From an uncultured Polaribacter sp. (GTDB lineage Bacteria > Bacteroidota > Bacteroidia > Flavobacteriales > Flavobacteriaceae): a stretch of 64,000 bases of DNA. Shown here in pieces: positions 44,782-54,024 of the stretch. The DNA is taken from NCBI RefSeq assembly GCF_947496195.1, contig NZ_CANMBY010000003.1:223521-287520 (forward strand), written 5' to 3'. A model generated the notes under the pieces. It did not search any database and had not been told where the DNA came from. It worked only from the letters and a program-made list of their open reading frames with translations. The translations under genes were made by a program, and so were the position numbers. Positions within the stretch are counted from its first letter, which is position 1. Each line of letters starts with the position of its first letter.

Positions 44782-45728
44782 TATTTTTTTAATCCTAATT
44801 CTTTTAAACGTTCATCTAAAAACTCGCCTGCTGTAATATCTTCAAATTGTTTTGGGTTTTTGTCATCTATACAATTTTCTAAAACATCTAATTTCATATC
44901 AGAAATAGGATGCATAAAAAATGGAATCGAATAACGAGAAGTACCCCACATTTCTTTTGGAGGATTTGTAACTCTATGAATTGTAGACTTTAATTTATTG
45001 TTACTATGTCTAGATAACATATCACCTACATTAATCATTAATTCATCTGGTTCTGCAATAGCATCTATCCATTCTCCTTTATGATTTTGTACTTGTAACC
45101 CTTTACCTTGTGCACCCATTAATAATGTAATTAAATTAATGTCTCCATGAGCAGCAGCTCTTTCTGCACCTTTTGGTTCAGTTTTAATAGGAGGGTAGTG
45201 TATAGGTCTTAAAATACTATTTCCGTTTTTAATATAATTGTCAAAATAAGTTTCTTCTAAACCTAAATGTAAAGCTAGAGATCGCAACACAAATTTTGCT
45301 GTTTTTTCTAACATTTGGTAAGCTTCTTTACCTACTTCATTAAATTTTGGTAGTTCTTCTACAATTACATTTTCTGGATACTCTTTTGCATATTTAGAGT
45401 CTGCATCTACATATTGACCAAAATGCCAAAATTCTTTTAAATCACCTTCTTTTTTACCTTTTGCAGATTCTTTACCAAATGAAACATACCCTCTTTGACC
45501 ACCAATTCCTGGTATTTCATATTTCTCTTTTATTGCTGTAGGTAAATCAAAAAAGTTTTTGATTTCTGCATACAATTCATCTACCAATTTATCATCTAGG
45601 AAATGGCCTTTTAAGGCAACAAATCCTATATTTTCATATGCGTGTCCTATTTCTTTGATAAATTTTTGTTTTCTGCTTTCATCATTAGATAAAAAGTCAG
45701 CTAAATTTACACTTGGAATTTTATTCAT
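44781..45728 (-). CDS. Isopenicillin N synthase-like 2OG-Fe(II) oxygenase
   Basis: The 315-residue protein belongs to the IPNS/2-oxoglutarate dioxygenase family. The N-terminal DIOX_N region has IPSVNLADFL and GFVALKGHF. The jelly-roll core has the iron ligands His and Asp in AAAHGDINLITLL (near 188-190) and the distal His in LKSTIHRVTNP (near 250), followed by the RxS motif in SRYSIPFFMHP that binds 2-oxoglutarate. All ligands are intact. Such proteins are widespread in flavobacteria and their substrate is unknown; antibiotic synthesis should not be inferred. It is cotranscribed with the SUI1 gene. Confidence 0.92.
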   Translation of the reverse strand: MNKIPSVNLADFLSNDESRKQKFIKEIGHAYENIGFVALKGHFLDDKLVDELYAEIKNFFDLPTAIKEKYEIPGIGGQRGYVSFGKESAKGKKEGDLKEFWHFGQYVDADSKYAKEYPENVIVEELPKFNEVGKEAYQMLEKTAKFVLRSLALHLGLEETYFDNYIKNGNSILRPIHYPPIKTEPKGAERAAAHGDINLITLLMGAQGKGLQVQNHKGEWIDAIAEPDELMINVGDMLSRHSNNKLKSTIHRVTNPPKEMWGTSRYSIPFFMHPISDMKLDVLENCIDDKNPKQFEDITAGEFLDERLKELGLKK

Positions 45729-45841
45729 CTTCTATAAATTCGAGTTAAAGTTAGTAAAAAAAGAGCTCAGAAATTTTTAAAAATAAGCCCAGTTTTTTCT
45801 GAATTATTATTTTTTAGGGATTTAAATTTAGTAAATATTTA

Positions 45842-46543
45842 TTATTTCTTTTTAAAAGGTATTAAATAAGATAATGTATAGTTAAATCCAAAACCTGTTC
45901 CACTTTCAAAAATCCTATTAAAACCTGGGGAGTATAATGTTTTAAAATTATCTGGTTCTTTTACATTTAATAATACTTTGTAAGAAAAGCTGGCACCAAT
46001 AAAAAAGTTTTTAAAAGTTTCTACTTTTAGACCAAACATAAATTCTGTCCAATGTGAATTTAAACTTGTTGTTACTGGAGTATTTATTGGAGTAGTTGGG
46101 AAATAAGGATTATTTACATTTGGAGAATAATTATTTAATGTTTGATCAAAAACACTAAATCCATATCTTAAGCCTACAAAAATTTCATTGTTCATATCTA
46201 ACCAATTCTCATAAGCATTATAGTTAAACCCTAATCTAATATAACTTCCTTTAGCTGTTGAATTAGAATAATCTTCTTGTGTTGTTTCATCTTCAAAACC
46301 TAATTCTGCAGCAATGAAAAAGCGTTTAGAAATCCTGTAATCTGCAACAATTTCTAAACCAGTATTATAATCACCATCAATAGCTGCTTTAATGGGTTTA
46401 CTAATGTCTATGCCTAATCGAATTCCATAAGGAGAAGTATACACAATAGAATCATTCTTTTCTTCTACTTTTTTAGTTGATTCTTGTGAAAAAGTAGAAA
46501 CTACAACAAAACAGAAAATAATACTAATGAAATATCTGTACAT
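45842..46543 (-). CDS. DUF6048-type outer membrane beta-barrel protein
   Basis: The 233-residue protein has a signal peptide (about 1-20, ending STFSQ) and a beta-strand-rich body with alternating aromatic residues: GIRLGIDISKPI (about 41), RFFIAAELGFEDET, GSYIRLGFNYNAYENW, EIFVGLRYGFSVF, and the terminal strand GFGFNYTLSYLIPF. This suggests a small outer-membrane barrel of the DUF6048 kind. It overlaps the DUF6452-like lipoprotein gene by 20 bases, and the pair is a familiar one in flavobacteria. The role is unknown, perhaps structural in the envelope. DUF numbers are from memory. Confidence 0.75.
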   Translation of the reverse strand: MYRYFISIIFCFVVVSTFSQESTKKVEEKNDSIVYTSPYGIRLGIDISKPIKAAIDGDYNTGLEIVADYRISKRFFIAAELGFEDETTQEDYSNSTAKGSYIRLGFNYNAYENWLDMNNEIFVGLRYGFSVFDQTLNNYSPNVNNPYFPTTPINTPVTTSLNSHWTEFMFGLKVETFKNFFIGASFSYKVLLNVKEPDNFKTLYSPGFNRIFESGTGFGFNYTLSYLIPFKKK

Positions 46544-46976
46544 GAGCTGAGTTTTGATTTTCTATAGATGTTAGTGTTGTTGGTGTAAAGTCAGTAATCC
46601 AAGTACTACTAGAAGAAAATGTTACATTTTCATAAATAGATTTAAAACCACATGAGCGTGATACAAATTCATTTCTTATTGTGTAGTTGATGGTAAATTG
46701 ATTGACTACATTTCCTTCAGAAAGATTATAAATAGTTTGATTTGAAGCTGTATTTAAAGGAATTACTAAAGAATCTGTTGCTTGGTTGATGAAAATAGTA
46801 TCCTTATTATCTGCCCAAACATACAAGCCAGAAGTAGATTTTAATTCATCTCTATTTATATCATCATAAAAACGTAAAATTAAATTTGGAGTAACAGGAG
46901 ATTGTATACAAAAATCATCTTTAGTGCATCCCCAAATAATCATCAATAATAATAAAGTTACTATTGTTTTCTTCAT
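46524..46976 (-). CDS. DUF6452-type lipoprotein
   Basis: The 150-residue protein has a lipoprotein signal (MKKTIVTLLLLMIIWGC, Cys at residue 17). Conserved features of the DUF6452 type are CIQSPVTPNLILRFYD (about 23) and SLVIPLNTASNQTIYNL, then FTINYTIRNEFVSRSCGFKSIY (about 98). It is likely tethered to a membrane and works with the downstream barrel protein, whose gene starts inside its last codons (20-base overlap). It lies 1 base after the PCD gene stop, so the three are probably one operon. Function is unknown. Confidence 0.75.
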   Translation of the reverse strand: MKKTIVTLLLLMIIWGCTKDDFCIQSPVTPNLILRFYDDINRDELKSTSGLYVWADNKDTIFINQATDSLVIPLNTASNQTIYNLSEGNVVNQFTINYTIRNEFVSRSCGFKSIYENVTFSSSSTWITDFTPTTLTSIENQNSAHVQIFH

Positions 46977-46977
46977 G

Positions 46978-47268
46978 TTATTCTTCTACTTCAACTATTT
47001 TATTAATAGCTTCTGCTAATTTAAAATCTAATTCTGTAACACCATCAGCATCATGAGTTGTAAGTCTAATTTCTAAAGTATTGTAAACATTTGTCCATTC
47101 TGGATGATGATTTAAGGCTTCACATTCAAAAGCGATTCTATTCATTGCAGACATACAATCTTTAAAGTTGTCGAACTCAAAATCTGTGTGTAATGCATCT
47201 TCATAAAAATCCCAGTCAATTAGGTTTTCTATTCGTTTTTCAATTTCTTGGTTTGATAGTTTTTTCAT
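46978..47268 (-). CDS. Pterin-4a-carbinolamine dehydratase
   Basis: The 96-residue protein matches the PCD/DCoH family, which dehydrates 4a-hydroxytetrahydrobiopterin formed by phenylalanine hydroxylase. The active-site motif is NHHPEWTNVYNTLEIRLTTHD (about 53-73), with the catalytic His pair and the Pro-Glu-Trp that follows. The N-terminus (LSNQEIEKRIENLIDWDFYED) fits the family pattern xLxxxexxxxLxxLxgW. Length is normal. No phenylalanine hydroxylase gene is nearby. It is upstream of the DUF6452/DUF6048 pair with a 1-base gap. Confidence 0.93.
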   Translation of the reverse strand: MKKLSNQEIEKRIENLIDWDFYEDALHTDFEFDNFKDCMSAMNRIAFECEALNHHPEWTNVYNTLEIRLTTHDADGVTELDFKLAEAINKIVEVEE

Positions 47269-47330
47269 AATTCAAAAGTAATAATTTACTAAGTGAAAAT
47301 TAAGGAACAGATATTTTTGTTTATAAGTTT

Positions 47331-47819
47331 TTAATCGTAAGTTTTTTCTAACTGATATTGCTTACAACCAATGACTCTATTTTCTTTAAATATTAACTCT
47401 AAACATTCTTGATTATTATTAAAAGCTCCAGGTTTAAAGCCTAAGTTATAGTTCCAAATTTGTTCTGAGTTAGCTTTTAAAGTATCATCCCAACCAAACC
47501 ATTCGCTTTTGCCTAATTTACTTTCTATTTCTTCTTTAGTTTTTCCAATGAATAATTTTTCGTCTATGATATAATTACTCATTTCATATCTAAGATTTGG
47601 TTTTTCTAACCATTGAGTATCGTTAAAATATTTTTGATGATGATAGCTACTAAAAATGTTTAATAGTGGATAAAATATATAGAAATAAACTACTGGTGTT
47701 AAAACTATAGTAATGATAATATTTAACCATTTTCTTTGATCATCAATAGATTTTATAAAAAACCATACTAAAATAAATACTATGATTAAAAAGATAATCA
47801 TTAATGGTGTTACAATCAT
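47331..47819 (-). CDS. Hypothetical membrane protein
   Basis: The 162-residue protein has two hydrophobic helices (about 5-24 and 32-52, with IIFLIIVFILVWFF and IIITIVLTPVVYFYIFYPLL) followed by a soluble domain of about 105 residues. That domain contains YIIDEKLFIGKTKEEIESKLGKSEWFGWDD, a pattern like the BamE/SmpA (OmlA) fold, and LELIFKENRVIGCKQY. The BamE resemblance is from pattern only and uncertain. It lies 5 bases after the rlmD stop, so it is probably cotranscribed with rlmD. I cannot assign a function. Confidence 0.75.
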   Translation of the reverse strand: MIVTPLMIIFLIIVFILVWFFIKSIDDQRKWLNIIITIVLTPVVYFYIFYPLLNIFSSYHHQKYFNDTQWLEKPNLRYEMSNYIIDEKLFIGKTKEEIESKLGKSEWFGWDDTLKANSEQIWNYNLGFKPGAFNNNQECLELIFKENRVIGCKQYQLEKTYD

Positions 47820-47824
47820 AATCT

Positions 47825-49279
47825 CTAATTTTTCTCAAATAAAACCACTGTTTCTATATGACTTGTATGAGGAAATTGGTCTACTAAGCTAATCTTTTTA
47901 ATTTGATAACCAGCTTCTCTTAACGCTTCTGTATCTCTTGCCTGTGTTGCAGGATTACAAGAGACATACACCATTCTATCTGCATTTAATTTAATGATTT
48001 TTTGCAGCGTTTTTGGTGCAATACCAGCTCTTGCAGGATCTAGTATAATCGTTTTAATTTTATTTTGAAATTCTGGATGTTGATTTAAAAATTTACCAAC
48101 ATCTGCAGCATAGAATTCTAAACCTTCTATATGATTTCTTTTTGCATTTTCTATTGCATCTTCTATAGCAGAAGCTACAATGTCTACACCAATTATTTTT
48201 GTATTGTCACTTTTAGAAGCTACAATTTGGCCAATAGTACCAGTTCCACAAAATAGATCCATAACTACAGTATTATCTACTTTAGATTTATCTTCTAAAA
48301 CATAATCAACTACTTTAGAATATAGTTTTTCTGCAGATTTTGGATTGGTTTGAAAAAAGCTTTTCATACTTATTTCAAAGTTTAACCCTAAAAGCTCTTC
48401 CACTATTTTGTCTTTACCATAAACCAAACTAATACTGCCTGAAGTTGCTATGGTTCTATCTCCAACTTCATCATTTATAGTATGTAATAAACCAGCAACT
48501 CTAGTACCAAATAATTCTACTAAATAATTAGCAAATTTATTTAAATCAAACTTAGACAAGTCATAAGATGTTGTTACTAAATTAAATAATAACTCATTGG
48601 TTTTATATGATTTACGAACTACAAAATATCTAAAAAAACCTTCTTTTTTTGGACCATGCCAAGGTTGTAAACCTGTTTCTAAACAATATTTTCTTATGTT
48701 TTTTAAGTTGTCTTCAAACTGTTTGTCAAACAAACCAGAATCTTTTTCAAGATTATCTCCCATCCACCAAACACCACGTCTTTTAAAACCAAGCGTAAAT
48801 TCATCAACATCTGTTTTATTTACTCTATCATAACCAATAGCAGAAAAACCATATTCCATTTTATTTCTGTAATGAAACACGTTTGGAGAGGTAATAAATT
48901 CATCAAATAAATCTTCAATGTTATCTACTTTTCCTATCCTTTTAAAAAGAGATAATGTACTTTCTTTTTTATATTGATGTTGTAATGCTATTGGTAAATT
49001 AATATAAGGAGCACCAGGTATATCTTGATATGGTACATCAACTTCATCAGTAGATTTTTCTATAACATCTATCAATTTTGCTTCTGCATATTTTTTACTC
49101 GATTTTTTAATCTGAGCTTTTACTAATTGACCAGGTAAAGTGTTGGGTACAAAAATGACAAAACTTCCTTTTTCATTATGAATTCTAGCTATTCCTTTTC
49201 CTCCAAAAGCATAATCTTCTATTTTTAAATCTAAAATTTGATTTCTTTTTACAAAAGGATTTCGTTCTCTTCTTGGCAT
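47825..49279 (-). CDS. 23S rRNA (uracil-C5)-methyltransferase RlmD-like
   Basis: The 484-residue protein has an N-terminal TRAM RNA-binding domain (about 12-75) and a C-terminal SAM-dependent methyltransferase domain with MDLFCGTGTIGQIVA (about 344), DPARAGIAP (about 414) and the catalytic Cys in YVSCNPATQARD (about 437). It should methylate C5 of a specific uridine in rRNA; RlmD is likelier than RlmC but the position is not provable here. The Cys residues that hold the 4Fe-4S cluster in E. coli RlmD are absent (VPYQDIPGAPYINLPIALQHQ instead). The gene is divergent from the candidate RNA and rocD. Confidence 0.88.
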   Translation of the reverse strand: MPRRERNPFVKRNQILDLKIEDYAFGGKGIARIHNEKGSFVIFVPNTLPGQLVKAQIKKSSKKYAEAKLIDVIEKSTDEVDVPYQDIPGAPYINLPIALQHQYKKESTLSLFKRIGKVDNIEDLFDEFITSPNVFHYRNKMEYGFSAIGYDRVNKTDVDEFTLGFKRRGVWWMGDNLEKDSGLFDKQFEDNLKNIRKYCLETGLQPWHGPKKEGFFRYFVVRKSYKTNELLFNLVTTSYDLSKFDLNKFANYLVELFGTRVAGLLHTINDEVGDRTIATSGSISLVYGKDKIVEELLGLNFEISMKSFFQTNPKSAEKLYSKVVDYVLEDKSKVDNTVVMDLFCGTGTIGQIVASKSDNTKIIGVDIVASAIEDAIENAKRNHIEGLEFYAADVGKFLNQHPEFQNKIKTIILDPARAGIAPKTLQKIIKLNADRMVYVSCNPATQARDTEALREAGYQIKKISLVDQFPHTSHIETVVLFEKN

Positions 49280-49329
49280 TTCTATAATTTATTGACTGCA
49301 AAAATAGAATACTTTCTCGATTAATTTAT

Positions 49330-49337
49330 TATTTTTG
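49330..49337 (+). promoter_or_regulatory. -7 box upstream of candidate RNA and rocD
   Basis: TATTTTTG matches TAnnTTTG exactly and lies 114 bases before the rocD ATG, so the transcript would start near 49342 with a long leader or a separate RNA. No good -33 element is seen. Confidence 0.55.
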
Positions 49338-49341
49338 TCTT

Positions 49342-49426
49342 TCTTCAGGGATGATTTCTTTCCCACGCTGAATTTCTGACCAAACATCTTGGGTTTTCAG
49401 AAGGATAAAGGTAGAACAGGAATGGT
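49342..49426 (+). ncRNA. Candidate structured RNA, possibly 6S-type
   Basis: This stretch between rlmD and rocD is clearly less AT-rich than its flanks and follows a perfect -7 box. It can fold: CTGAA (49369-49373) with TTCAG enclosing CCAA/TTGG (49380-49394) as an apical hairpin, GGG/CCC near 49348-49364, and CTTTCTT with AAG-AAAG as a closing stem. The sequence ending GGTAGAACAGGAA seems familiar from flavobacterial genomes, and a 6S-Flavo-type RNA is my best guess. It could instead be the rocD leader. No protein start is present. Boundaries are approximate. Confidence 0.45.
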
Positions 49427-49451
49427 TATTATTAATTAAAAAGTATTAAAA

Positions 49452-50726
49452 ATGGCTGTTTTAGAACAACTGACTTCGCAACAAGCGATTGAATTAGAAA
49501 ACAAATATGGTGCACACAATTATCATCCATTACCAGTGGTTTTGAGTAGAGGAGAAGGTGTACATGTTTGGGATGTAGAAGGTAAAAAATATTACGATTT
49601 TTTATCTGCTTACTCTGCTGTAAACCAAGGACATTGTCATCCAAAAATTGTGGATGCTATGACAAATCAAGCAAAAACATTAACCTTAACTTCTAGAGCT
49701 TTCTATAATGACATGCTTGGAAAGTATGAGCAATTTGCGTCTGAATATTTTGGGTTTGATAAGTTATTACCTATGAATACTGGAGCAGAAGCTGTAGAAA
49801 CTGCTTTAAAAATTGCTAGAAAATGGGCTTATGAAGTTAAAGGGATAGATGAAAATAAAGCAGAAATAGTTGTTTGTGAAAATAATTTTCACGGAAGAAC
49901 TACAACCATAATTTCATTTTCTAATGATCCTGTAGCACGCAAAAATTTTGGACCTTATACTAAAGGTTTTATAAAAATTGAATACGATAATCTACAAGAA
50001 TTACAAGAAGCATTAGAGAATAATCCAAATGTTGCTGCCTTTTTAGTAGAACCAATTCAAGGAGAAGCTGGAGTTTATGTGCCTTCTGAAGGATATTTAA
50101 AAGCTGCAAAGCAACTTTGTGAGGACCATAATGTATTATTTATTGCAGATGAAGTACAAACAGGAATTGCAAGAACAGGTCGTTTATTGGCTACTTGTGG
50201 TAATTGTGCTTGTGAAAATAAAAATTGTGAAGGTATACCAGATGTAAAACCAGATGTTTTAATTTTAGGTAAGGCATTAAGTGGAGGAGCATATCCTGTT
50301 TCTGCTGTTTTAGCAAATGATGCTGTTATGAATGTAATAAAACCTGGTAATCATGGTTCTACATTTGGAGGTAACCCAATTGCAGCAGCAGTAGCCATAG
50401 CTGCCTTAGAAGTTGTTGCTGATGAAAAATTAGCGATAAATGCAGATAGGTTAGGTAACATATTTAGAGAGGAATTATCTGCTTTTGCTAAAGAAAATGA
50501 TTTAGTAAAATTAGTGAGAGGTAAAGGATTGCTAAATGCAATTGTTATTAATGATGACGAAGAAAGTAATACTGCTTGGAATATTTGCTTAAAGCTAAGA
50601 GATAATGGACTTTTAGCGAAACCAACACATGGAAATATTATACGTTTTGCTCCACCTTTAGTTATGAATGAAGAGCAATTAAGAGATTGTATTTCTATCA
50701 TTAAGAAGACAATTGCTGAGTTTTAA
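49452..50726 (+). CDS. rocD: Ornithine-oxo-acid aminotransferase
   Basis: RocD is a PLP enzyme that moves the delta-amino group of ornithine to 2-oxoglutarate, giving glutamate semialdehyde in arginine/proline metabolism. The 424-residue protein has [23 protein letters not shown] (about 37), [17 protein letters not shown] (about 112), [15 protein letters not shown] (about 233) and the PLP lysine in [13 protein letters not shown] (about 274). Between the last two lies a Cys-rich insertion, C249-x2-C252-x-C254-x4-C259, not found in ArgD-type relatives. The gene follows the candidate RNA and ends in a terminator. Confidence 0.93.
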   Translation: MAVLEQLTSQQAIELENKYGAHNYHPLPVVLSRGEGVHVWDVEGKKYYDFLSAYSAVNQGHCHPKIVDAMTNQAKTLTLTSRAFYNDMLGKYEQFASEYFGFDKLLPMNTGAEAVETALKIARKWAYEVKGIDENKAEIVVCENNFHGRTTTIISFSNDPVARKNFGPYTKGFIKIEYDNLQELQEALENNPNVAAFLVEPIQGEAGVYVPSEGYLKAAKQLCEDHNVLFIADEVQTGIARTGRLLATCGNCACENKNCEGIPDVKPDVLILGKALSGGAYPVSAVLANDAVMNVIKPGNHGSTFGGNPIAAAVAIAALEVVADEKLAINADRLGNIFREELSAFAKENDLVKLVRGKGLLNAIVINDDEESNTAWNICLKLRDNGLLAKPTHGNIIRFAPPLVMNEEQLRDCISIIKKTIAEF

Positions 50727-50743
50727 AACTCATTTAAAATTTT

Positions 50744-50791
50744 AAATAAAAAAAAGTCATATAAATTTTTAGGAATTTTATGACTTTTTTT
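50744..50791 (+). terminator. Terminator after rocD
   Basis: A-run plus GTCATA pairs with TATGAC plus T-run (about 50748-50760 with 50777-50790), enclosing an AT-rich loop. Confidence 0.75.
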
Positions 50792-50825
50792 GTTTCTTTA
50801 TTTTTTATTAAAACTTGATTATCAG

Positions 50826-51275
50826 ATGCATTCCCCAATTACTCAACTAGAAGAATTAAACGTAAATAACAGGTCTAGAATATATTTAAGAGAAATTTCT
50901 AAATGGACCTTCTTTTTATCTATTGTTGGTTTTATAGGAATAGCATTTATGGTTATTCTAGGTATTTTCTCTAATGTTATTTATGGAGATGCTTTTAATG
51001 CTATCTATAAAAATCAGCTACCTTTTAATATGAGTTTGATTATGACCATATTATATTTGGTTTTTGCAGTTATCTATTTAGCGCCAGTTTTATATTTATA
51101 TAATTTTTCTAGGAGACTTAAAAGAGCACTTTCTGTAAAAAATAATGATACTCTAGCAGACGCTCTAAAAATGCTTAAATCTCACTATAAATTTATAGGT
51201 GTTTTTATGATTATTATGTTATCATTATATGCCTTACTATTTATTGTTGGTATGTTAGGTATTGCCCTTGCCTAA
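50826..51275 (+). CDS. DUF5362-type membrane protein
   Basis: Taking ATG 50826 (MHSPITQLEELNVNNRSRIYLREISKW) gives 149 residues; a frame opening at TTG 50790 lies within the rocD terminator and is rejected. Four hydrophobic segments are visible at about 28-52, 70-95 and 118-148, the last long enough for one or two passes. The N-terminal LxxLxVxxxSxxYLxxxxKW pattern fits the DUF5362 family of flavobacterial membrane proteins. Function is unknown. It is convergent with the AsmA-like gene, with only 2 bases between the stops and no separate terminator visible. Confidence 0.75.
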   Translation: MHSPITQLEELNVNNRSRIYLREISKWTFFLSIVGFIGIAFMVILGIFSNVIYGDAFNAIYKNQLPFNMSLIMTILYLVFAVIYLAPVLYLYNFSRRLKRALSVKNNDTLADALKMLKSHYKFIGVFMIIMLSLYALLFIVGMLGIALA

Positions 51276-51277
51276 AT

Positions 51278-53902
51278 TTAATTTTGTTTAGTTGTATCTT
51301 TTTTCTTTTTGCCAAATAAGCCTAGAAGTGCTTTTTTTGCTTTTTCTTTTAGAATTTCATCAGCTTTTTTTATAGAGTCTTTTTTTAAAGAATCTTGTTT
51401 TTTGAGACCTAACAAATCCTTTATTTTATCTTTACCCTTATCTTTTAAGCTTTGTTTTTGCTTTTCAATAATAGTATTCATTAAGTTTTTTGTAGCTTCA
51501 TTAATGTTTGTTGTAATTTTTGGACTTGTAAAACTACCATTTACAATAGCCTTAACAGGTATTGTTTTAATTTCATTAGCATCTTTTGGAGTTAGTTTAG
51601 CAATTGCTTTAGTAATATCTGTTCCTAAATACGAAACAGGAACTTCAAAATTAATATTATAATCTATACTCTTATCAAACCCATTCTTACCACCAATAGT
51701 CATATTAATATCTTTATATGTAATAGGTATTGGTTTTATGGTAACAATACCATTCTCAAAAGAAAAATATCCTTTTAAGTTATTTAAATTCAGTTTACTA
51801 GCATCTAAAAAGTTTAATTTTGAACTTAATAAACTTAATGTTTTAGAATTATCTGTATTTAACTTTGTATTTAATAATTCACCAAATAATTTACCTGTAA
51901 TAGTGTTTAAATTAGGAGTCATATCATCAGTTAAAAGACCTGAAACATTTAATGACGAATTTAAATTACCTTGAATAGTATTTGCTATTGGAGCAATAGA
52001 AGCTAGCATATCAATTTTACTAAAAGTTTCTTTAATATTTAATTGATTCAAAGCAATATCCATTGAAAATTTAGGATTGTTTTCTTTAGTAGAAATATTT
52101 CCACTAAAATCAATATTTCCACCAAAAACAGAAGTGTTTAATTGTTTTAAAATTACAGACTCTTCTTTTATTGATAAATTTCCAGTCATGTTTTTCAAAT
52201 TAATATTATCGTAAATAACATTATCTGCTTTTGCAGTTACACTAATATCTAGAAAAGAAGGAATTTTTAAAGTCGAATTTTTTTCTGTGCTTGTAGAAGA
52301 GCTTTTAGATAAAAAATCATCAACTTTTATGGTATTCGAATTTAGAGAAAAATTACCTTTTAATTGTTCGTTATGAAATAGAAAGCCATAAAAATTATTT
52401 AAACTTCCTTTTAATGCCAAATCAGAATTACCTGTTTTTGCATTAAATTCTGTAAGCTGAATATTATTACTATTAAAATTAACTTTTGAAGTGTTAATGT
52501 AAAAAGGATTTGCTACATCATCTCCTTCATATTTAAAATTATTAATACTTATTTCTCCTGAGTTTTTAATTCTTGCATAATTTTTTTTCTCAATTGCATT
52601 CATATCAAATGCTGTAGTAATATTAGCTTTTAAAACACCTTCCAATTGTTTTTCAATAGAAACAGGATACACTTTAATAATATTGGCAAGATTTATACTT
52701 CCGTTTGCTTTTAAATTTACAAATGGATTATTACTTATATTAGACACACTTCCACTTGCATTAAAAATATCTTCATCAATTTTAAAAGACAATTTATTTG
52801 CTGCTAAATAAGTATCTTTTGCTAAACCAGTTTTGTTAATTATTTCAGCTTCTAAAAAAATATTTTTAACTGCCTTAGGCAAGTCTTTGTATTTAAACAT
52901 GGCATTTTTAGAAGACATTGCTATGTTAAAACTGGGTATTGTATTATCAGATAAAGTTCCTTTAAAGAACCCATTCAAATCAAAATTTCCCTCAGTCTGA
53001 ATTGATTTTAAATTTCCTGTAATTTCTTCAGGAAATAGACCTAATGCATTAGTAAAAGAAGAAGTTGGAGTTTTAAAAGTTAAATCGTAAAGCTGATTGT
53101 TATCTACAAGCTGAATAAATCCTTGAAATTCTAGAGGCAGTTGATTAATAAACCCTTTGTTTTCTTTAAATGTGTATTTTAAATTATTAATATCTAACGC
53201 TAAAATGGCATTTAATTTTACAGCTATATTTTTTAAAAAAGAGGTATTATTTACAACTAAAGATAATATAGCTTCAGTATTGGTATCTAGATTAAAAATA
53301 TCATTTCCAAAATTACCTTTTCCTGTATGATAAATACTATCTAAAGTTACTTCGTTATTTGTTGTTTTATCTACATAACGAAAATGCATATTAGACAATT
53401 CATAAGCATTAATATCAAATGAAAAAGAATTATTAGTTGTTGAATTTGTGTTTGTTTCTTTTTTTATTGCGATGTCATAGTTACCTATATTATCTTCATT
53501 TATTAGAATATTTACAAAGCCATTTTCAGATTTAATACTATTAATTTTAATAGGTTCATTTGTTTTAAATAATTCAAAAAGACACATATTTAAATATAAG
53601 TGTTCTGCACTATACAAAGTGTCTCCTAAAAAAGGAGCTTTATTAGTAACTGCAACATGATTTAAGGATAAACTTAAAGAAGGAAAATTTGAGAAAATAC
53701 TCAAGTCTGAATCTTTATAAGAAACAGTTGCATTTAGATTATTATTTGCTGTTTTTGTGACCAAAGCCACAATTTTATCTTTAAATAAAACTGGTATAGA
53801 CAATACCCCAATAAGTAGCACAATAAAAACACCTGCAACCCATTTTAAAATCTTTTTCTTTGTCGATTTTTTTTTCTCTTTTTCCATATTACTATTGCTC
53901 AA
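51278..53902 (-). CDS. AsmA-like envelope protein
   Basis: The 874-residue protein has a charged start, one N-terminal membrane helix (about 18-40, WVAGVFIVLLIGVLSIPVLF) and a long repetitive beta-rich body that continues to about 820, ending in a Lys-rich coil. This is the layout of AsmA/TamB-related proteins, which form periplasmic grooves thought to carry phospholipids between the membranes. Typical segments are VTKTANNNLNATVSYKDSDLSIFSNFPSLSLSL (split, about 48-80) and KPIPITYKDINMTIGGKNGFDKSIDY (about 727-752). The gene stands alone between convergent and upstream terminators. Confidence 0.88.
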   Translation of the reverse strand: MSNSNMEKEKKKSTKKKILKWVAGVFIVLLIGVLSIPVLFKDKIVALVTKTANNNLNATVSYKDSDLSIFSNFPSLSLSLNHVAVTNKAPFLGDTLYSAEHLYLNMCLFELFKTNEPIKINSIKSENGFVNILINEDNIGNYDIAIKKETNTNSTTNNSFSFDINAYELSNMHFRYVDKTTNNEVTLDSIYHTGKGNFGNDIFNLDTNTEAILSLVVNNTSFLKNIAVKLNAILALDINNLKYTFKENKGFINQLPLEFQGFIQLVDNNQLYDLTFKTPTSSFTNALGLFPEEITGNLKSIQTEGNFDLNGFFKGTLSDNTIPSFNIAMSSKNAMFKYKDLPKAVKNIFLEAEIINKTGLAKDTYLAANKLSFKIDEDIFNASGSVSNISNNPFVNLKANGSINLANIIKVYPVSIEKQLEGVLKANITTAFDMNAIEKKNYARIKNSGEISINNFKYEGDDVANPFYINTSKVNFNSNNIQLTEFNAKTGNSDLALKGSLNNFYGFLFHNEQLKGNFSLNSNTIKVDDFLSKSSSTSTEKNSTLKIPSFLDISVTAKADNVIYDNINLKNMTGNLSIKEESVILKQLNTSVFGGNIDFSGNISTKENNPKFSMDIALNQLNIKETFSKIDMLASIAPIANTIQGNLNSSLNVSGLLTDDMTPNLNTITGKLFGELLNTKLNTDNSKTLSLLSSKLNFLDASKLNLNNLKGYFSFENGIVTIKPIPITYKDINMTIGGKNGFDKSIDYNINFEVPVSYLGTDITKAIAKLTPKDANEIKTIPVKAIVNGSFTSPKITTNINEATKNLMNTIIEKQKQSLKDKGKDKIKDLLGLKKQDSLKKDSIKKADEILKEKAKKALLGLFGKKKKDTTKQN

Positions 53903-53970
53903 ATTTTACATAACAAAATTACATGAAACTCACTAAGTTCTTAGTGCATTTGATGTTAATTATAACTCAA

Positions 53971-54004
53971 AAAAAATCCAATCATTTTTATGATTGGATT
54001 TTTA
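53971..54004 (-). terminator. Terminator after the CCC-motif protein gene
   Basis: AAAAATCCAATCA and TGATTGGATTTTT form a 13-bp stem with a T-rich loop; on the minus strand it is followed by T, after the stop at 54025. Confidence 0.85.
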
Positions 54005-54024
54005 AATAAATATTTTAAATAATT

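Noticed and set aside
44781..45728. Beta-lactam antibiotic synthesis by the IPNS-like oxygenase
   Set aside because: No peptide synthetase or other pathway gene is nearby and the family name alone does not imply it.
49342..49440. Minus-strand frame ending FILLKTQDVWSEIQRGKEIIPEERQK in the gap before rocD
   Set aside because: It looks protein-like, but there is no usable start codon after the preceding stop. The plus strand carries a promoter box and foldable sequence, so a structured RNA is the better reading.
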